From: Bacillota bacterium
Lineage (GTDB): Bacteria; Bacillota; Clostridia; Oscillospirales; Ruminococcaceae
DNA length: 7,650 nt
Assembly (NCBI GenBank): GCA_023439605.1
Contig: JAEXNS010000132.1
Location: forward strand, 1-7,650
Direction: 5' to 3'
Part shown: positions 5,897-7,650 of the stretch, piece after piece
Position numbering within the stretch: position 1 is the stretch's first letter
Layout: each line of letters opens with the position of its first letter
Made by a program: the position numbers and the translations under genes
Notes under the pieces: model-generated
What the model was told of the DNA's origin: nothing
What the model saw: only the letters and a program-made list of their open reading frames with translations
The model's database searches: none

Positions 5897-7057
5897 TTAT
5901 AATTTTTCTATAATATTTCCATCAATCATAACCATAGCTGGAGTAGAAGTAGTATTAAAGGGATTTTCCATATATAATTGTATATCGGCATCTTTCCCTA
6001 TTTCTATACTGCCAACTTTTGAGGAAATTCCGGTAATTTTTGCGGCGTCTATGGTAATTGATTTTAAAGCTGAATAAAAATCAAGTCCACCTCTGATTGC
6101 CAAACCAGCAGTTAATGACAAATATTGTATTGGAGTTTCCGGATGATCTGTACAAATGGCAGTTGGTATTTGGTTTTTTATTAATTCAGCAGAATTTTTT
6201 ATATTTAAGTTTTTGAGTTCAGGCTTAGAGCGATCACATATGATAGGACCAATAACAGTTTTTATATTTTTGTCTTTCAAAATGTCTGCAATAAGATGAG
6301 CTTCTGTTGCATGAATAAGAACTAAATCAAGATTGAACTCTTCCGCTATACGTATAGCGGTAAATATATCATCGGCACGATGGCAATGAAAATGAGCCTG
6401 TTTTTCTCTTTTTAATAACGGTGCCAATGACTCGTTTTTTAAATCAAAATCAGGAGGACTATTTTCTTCTCTATCTTCTTCATAATCTGCTAAATCTTCA
6501 AGGTATCTTTTTGTTTTAAAAAGTGCTTCTCTTATTATTGAAACAGTTGCCATTCTAGTCATTGGTGTTTCTTCTTTACTATTATAAACGGACTTTGGGT
6601 TTTCGCCTAGTGCAAACTTTATGCCAACAGATTTTATAATCATTTCATCGATACAACGACCATTTGTCTTTAGTGCATATATTTCACCACCTATTGGGTT
6701 TGCACTTCCAGGTGATGAAATAACCGAAGTTATACCTGCTTCACGAGCTTCCTTAAAACAAAAATCAAATGGATTTATTGCATCTATGACTCTTAAATGT
6801 GGTGTAACAGGGTCAGTATGCTCGTTACAATCATCTGATTCAAACCCTAACGCGTTTCCTATTATACCTAAGTGACAATGGGCATCTATAAAACCTGGAA
6901 ATAAAAATTTACCTTCAGCATCAAAATCACTTTCAGTAAAATTGGTTTCACATTCGCCTAAATTTACAATCTTACCATTTTTTACTTCAACCCAACCATT
7001 TTCAACTATTTCGTCTTTGTGGTTCATTGTATATATTTTGCAGTTATATATTTTCAA
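5897..7057 (-). CDS. Metal-dependent amidohydrolase (imidazolonepropionase-like, substrate unknown)
   Basis: This 386-residue protein belongs to the amidohydrolase superfamily (COG1228-like), cytoplasmic enzymes that hydrolyse C-N bonds with one or two metals in a TIM barrel. The order is an N-terminal beta-sandwich strand set (KIYNCKIYTMN...GKIVNLGE), metal motif FPGFIDAHCHLG with His60 and His62, HFHCH at 222-226, LIHATEAH at 247-254, CTDHPETP with Asp304, and a C-terminal GSIEIGKDADIQL segment typical of the family. TTG at 7057 is the likely start: AAAGGG lies about eight bases upstream, and starting at the next ATG (codon 11) would remove the first strand. It is the first gene after the repeat and is followed by fumarase alpha with a 13-nt gap. 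The substrate cannot be read from sequence. Confidence 0.88.
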   Translation of the reverse strand: MKIYNCKIYTMNHKDEIVENGWVEVKNGKIVNLGECETNFTESDFDAEGKFLFPGFIDAHCHLGIIGNALGFESDDCNEHTDPVTPHLRVIDAINPFDFCFKEAREAGITSVISSPGSANPIGGEIYALKTNGRCIDEMIIKSVGIKFALGENPKSVYNSKEETPMTRMATVSIIREALFKTKRYLEDLADYEEDREENSPPDFDLKNESLAPLLKREKQAHFHCHRADDIFTAIRIAEEFNLDLVLIHATEAHLIADILKDKNIKTVIGPIICDRSKPELKNLNIKNSAELIKNQIPTAICTDHPETPIQYLSLTAGLAIRGGLDFYSALKSITIDAAKITGISSKVGSIEIGKDADIQLYMENPFNTTSTPAMVMIDGNIIEKL

Positions 7058-7083
7058 AAAAATTACCCTTTCTTAAACAAAAT

Positions 7084-7096
7084 GTAACTATAATTT
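7084..7096. repeat. Left direct repeat flanking repeat copy 2 (target duplication)
   Basis: TATAATTT at 7089-7096 touches the left end of the 134-bp element and recurs exactly at 7231-7238, touching its right end. The match extends by GTAAC (7084-7088), which on the right side is the last five bases of the element. The simplest reading is an 8-bp target-site duplication next to a GTAAC in the target. Confidence 0.65.
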
Positions 7097-7230
7097 GTTA
7101 CTATTTATCCATATGTATAATGTAAAGATGTTTAACCGAAGGTCCAGGGCAACCGTAAAGCCCGGTCGACTCCGCAGAGTCGAAACTCTTGCAAAATCGT
7201 AAACTTTATCTTTAGTGGCTGGATAGTAAC
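7097..7230 (+). repeat. 134-bp intergenic repeat, copy 2 (complete, flanked by 8-bp duplications)
   Basis: The element begins GTTACTATTTATCCATATG and ends TGGATAGTAAC, with 8-bp terminal inverted repeats GTTACTAT/ATAGTAAC. It is exactly as long as copy 1 and about 81% identical without gaps. The conserved hairpin TCGACTC-CGCA-GAGTCGA is at 7166-7183. Just before it, GGGC (7147-7150) and GCCC (7160-7163) can pair, or alternatively ACCG (7152-7155) with CGGT (7163-7166). It occupies most of the 172-nt gap between aroK and the amidohydrolase gene; its last base is the first plus-strand base of the aroK stop triplet. Confidence 0.85.
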
Positions 7231-7650
7231 TATAATTTTAATGTTGCAATGTCGTTTGCAACTTCTTCAGGCGTCTTATGTGCATCAATAACAACAGTTG
7301 AATGGAGTTTGTAAACAGGGTATCTTTTGTTGTATAATTCTTCAACTTGTTGTTTTGTATTTGCAACTATTAAAGGGCGGTTTGTATCTCCTTCTATTCG
7401 TTTATAGCATACTTGAAATGGAACATCTAAGAAAACTACCACTCCTTCTTGTTTTGCTATTTGAGAATTTTTTGGATTTATCATTGCACCACCACCACAG
7501 GCTATTATATTTTCAGAGGTTGCCAATTCGGATATGGCTTTTGTTTCTTCTTCACGAAAAAAAGGCTCGCCTTTTTCTTTAAATATATCTGGAATTTTCT
7601 TATTTAACTTTTTTTCTATATAGTCGTCTAAATCTATAAATTTTTTATAT
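7230..7650 (-). CDS. aroK: Shikimate kinase, 5' end outside the window (partial)
   Basis: Shikimate kinase phosphorylates the 3-hydroxyl of shikimate with ATP, the fifth step of aromatic amino-acid synthesis, in the cytoplasm. The open frame runs from the window edge at 7649 to TAG at 7232-7230 and gives about 140 residues. Visible marks are FIDLDDYIEKKL (shikimate-binding Asp), IFKEKGEPFFREEE (shikimate-binding Arg), IIACGGGAM (Walker-B-like glycine motif), NRPL in the lid region and ELYNKRYPVY with the base/sugar-binding Arg. The Walker A GxxGxGKS and about 30 N-terminal residues lie beyond the window; the total of about 170 is normal. An internal ATG at 7526 is not the start because the conserved sequence continues upstream of it. 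Before the repeat inserted, the gene probably ended only about 30 nt from the amidohydrolase start. Confidence 0.92.
   Translation of the reverse strand, partial: YKKFIDLDDYIEKKLNKKIPDIFKEKGEPFFREEETKAISELATSENIIACGGGAMINPKNSQIAKQEGVVVFLDVPFQVCYKRIEGDTNRPLIVANTKQQVEELYNKRYPVYKLHSTVVIDAHKTPEEVANDIATLKL

Noticed and set aside
7140..7200. Resemblance of the repeat core (AGGGCAACC, TAAAGC) to a c-di-GMP-I riboswitch
   Set aside because: The tetraloop-receptor arm and the second conserved half are missing, and the copies have different orientations relative to genes, which does not fit a riboswitch.
1952..7230. CRISPR array from the repeated segments
   Set aside because: Copies are 134 bp, kilobases apart and in both orientations; there is no repeat-spacer pattern.
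7298..7582. Leucine-rich plus-strand frame that looks membrane-like
   Set aside because: It is the antisense of shikimate kinase, where Lys/Glu codons turn into Leu/Phe codons.

Overview
The window is AT-rich DNA from a low-GC Gram-positive bacterium, most likely a Clostridia-type anaerobe. The signs are strong GGAGG/AAAGGA ribosome sites, TTG starts, an elongator tRNA-Met of Bacillus/Clostridium type, a two-subunit-type iron-sulfur hydro-lyase and a lipoprotein GH26 mannanase. I cannot name the species. All firmly supported genes read on the minus strand, so they are described from high to low coordinates.

Right side (7650 to about 2630): the 3' part of a shikimate kinase gene (aroK) is followed by a tightly packed set of five genes. 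These are a metal-dependent amidohydrolase, the alpha subunit of a fumarase/tartrate-dehydratase-type enzyme, a degenerate nucleotidyltransferase-like (MNT) small protein, its HEPN partner, and a surface lipoprotein beta-mannanase (CBM35-like plus GH26). Gaps are 13, 13, -17 (overlap) and 20 nt, and a hairpin terminator follows the mannanase. The fumarase alpha subunit has no beta-subunit gene after it; the MNT/HEPN pair lies there instead.

Middle (2430 to 2160): a strong promoter drives tRNA-Met(CAU) and tRNA-Glu(UUC), both with encoded CCA, followed by a 15-bp terminator hairpin and a second weaker hairpin.

Left side (1920 to 1): a promoter overlapped by one of two near-identical 18-bp operator-like palindromes, 33 bp apart, precedes a two-gene unit. 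The first gene is an OLD/AAA_15-type ATPase split by a frameshift in an A8 run just after its Walker A motif. The second is a small protein that stops abruptly at what may be the tip of an insertion sequence. It resembles the first half of a PD-(D/E)xK-like nuclease, so the pair looks like a damaged or phase-variable defence module.

Three copies of an intergenic repeat (two complete at exactly 134 bp, one partial and inverted) are scattered through the window. One has an exact 8-bp flanking duplication and seems to have been inserted between aroK and the amidohydrolase gene. This repeat family and the split ATPase module are the most interesting parts of the window.
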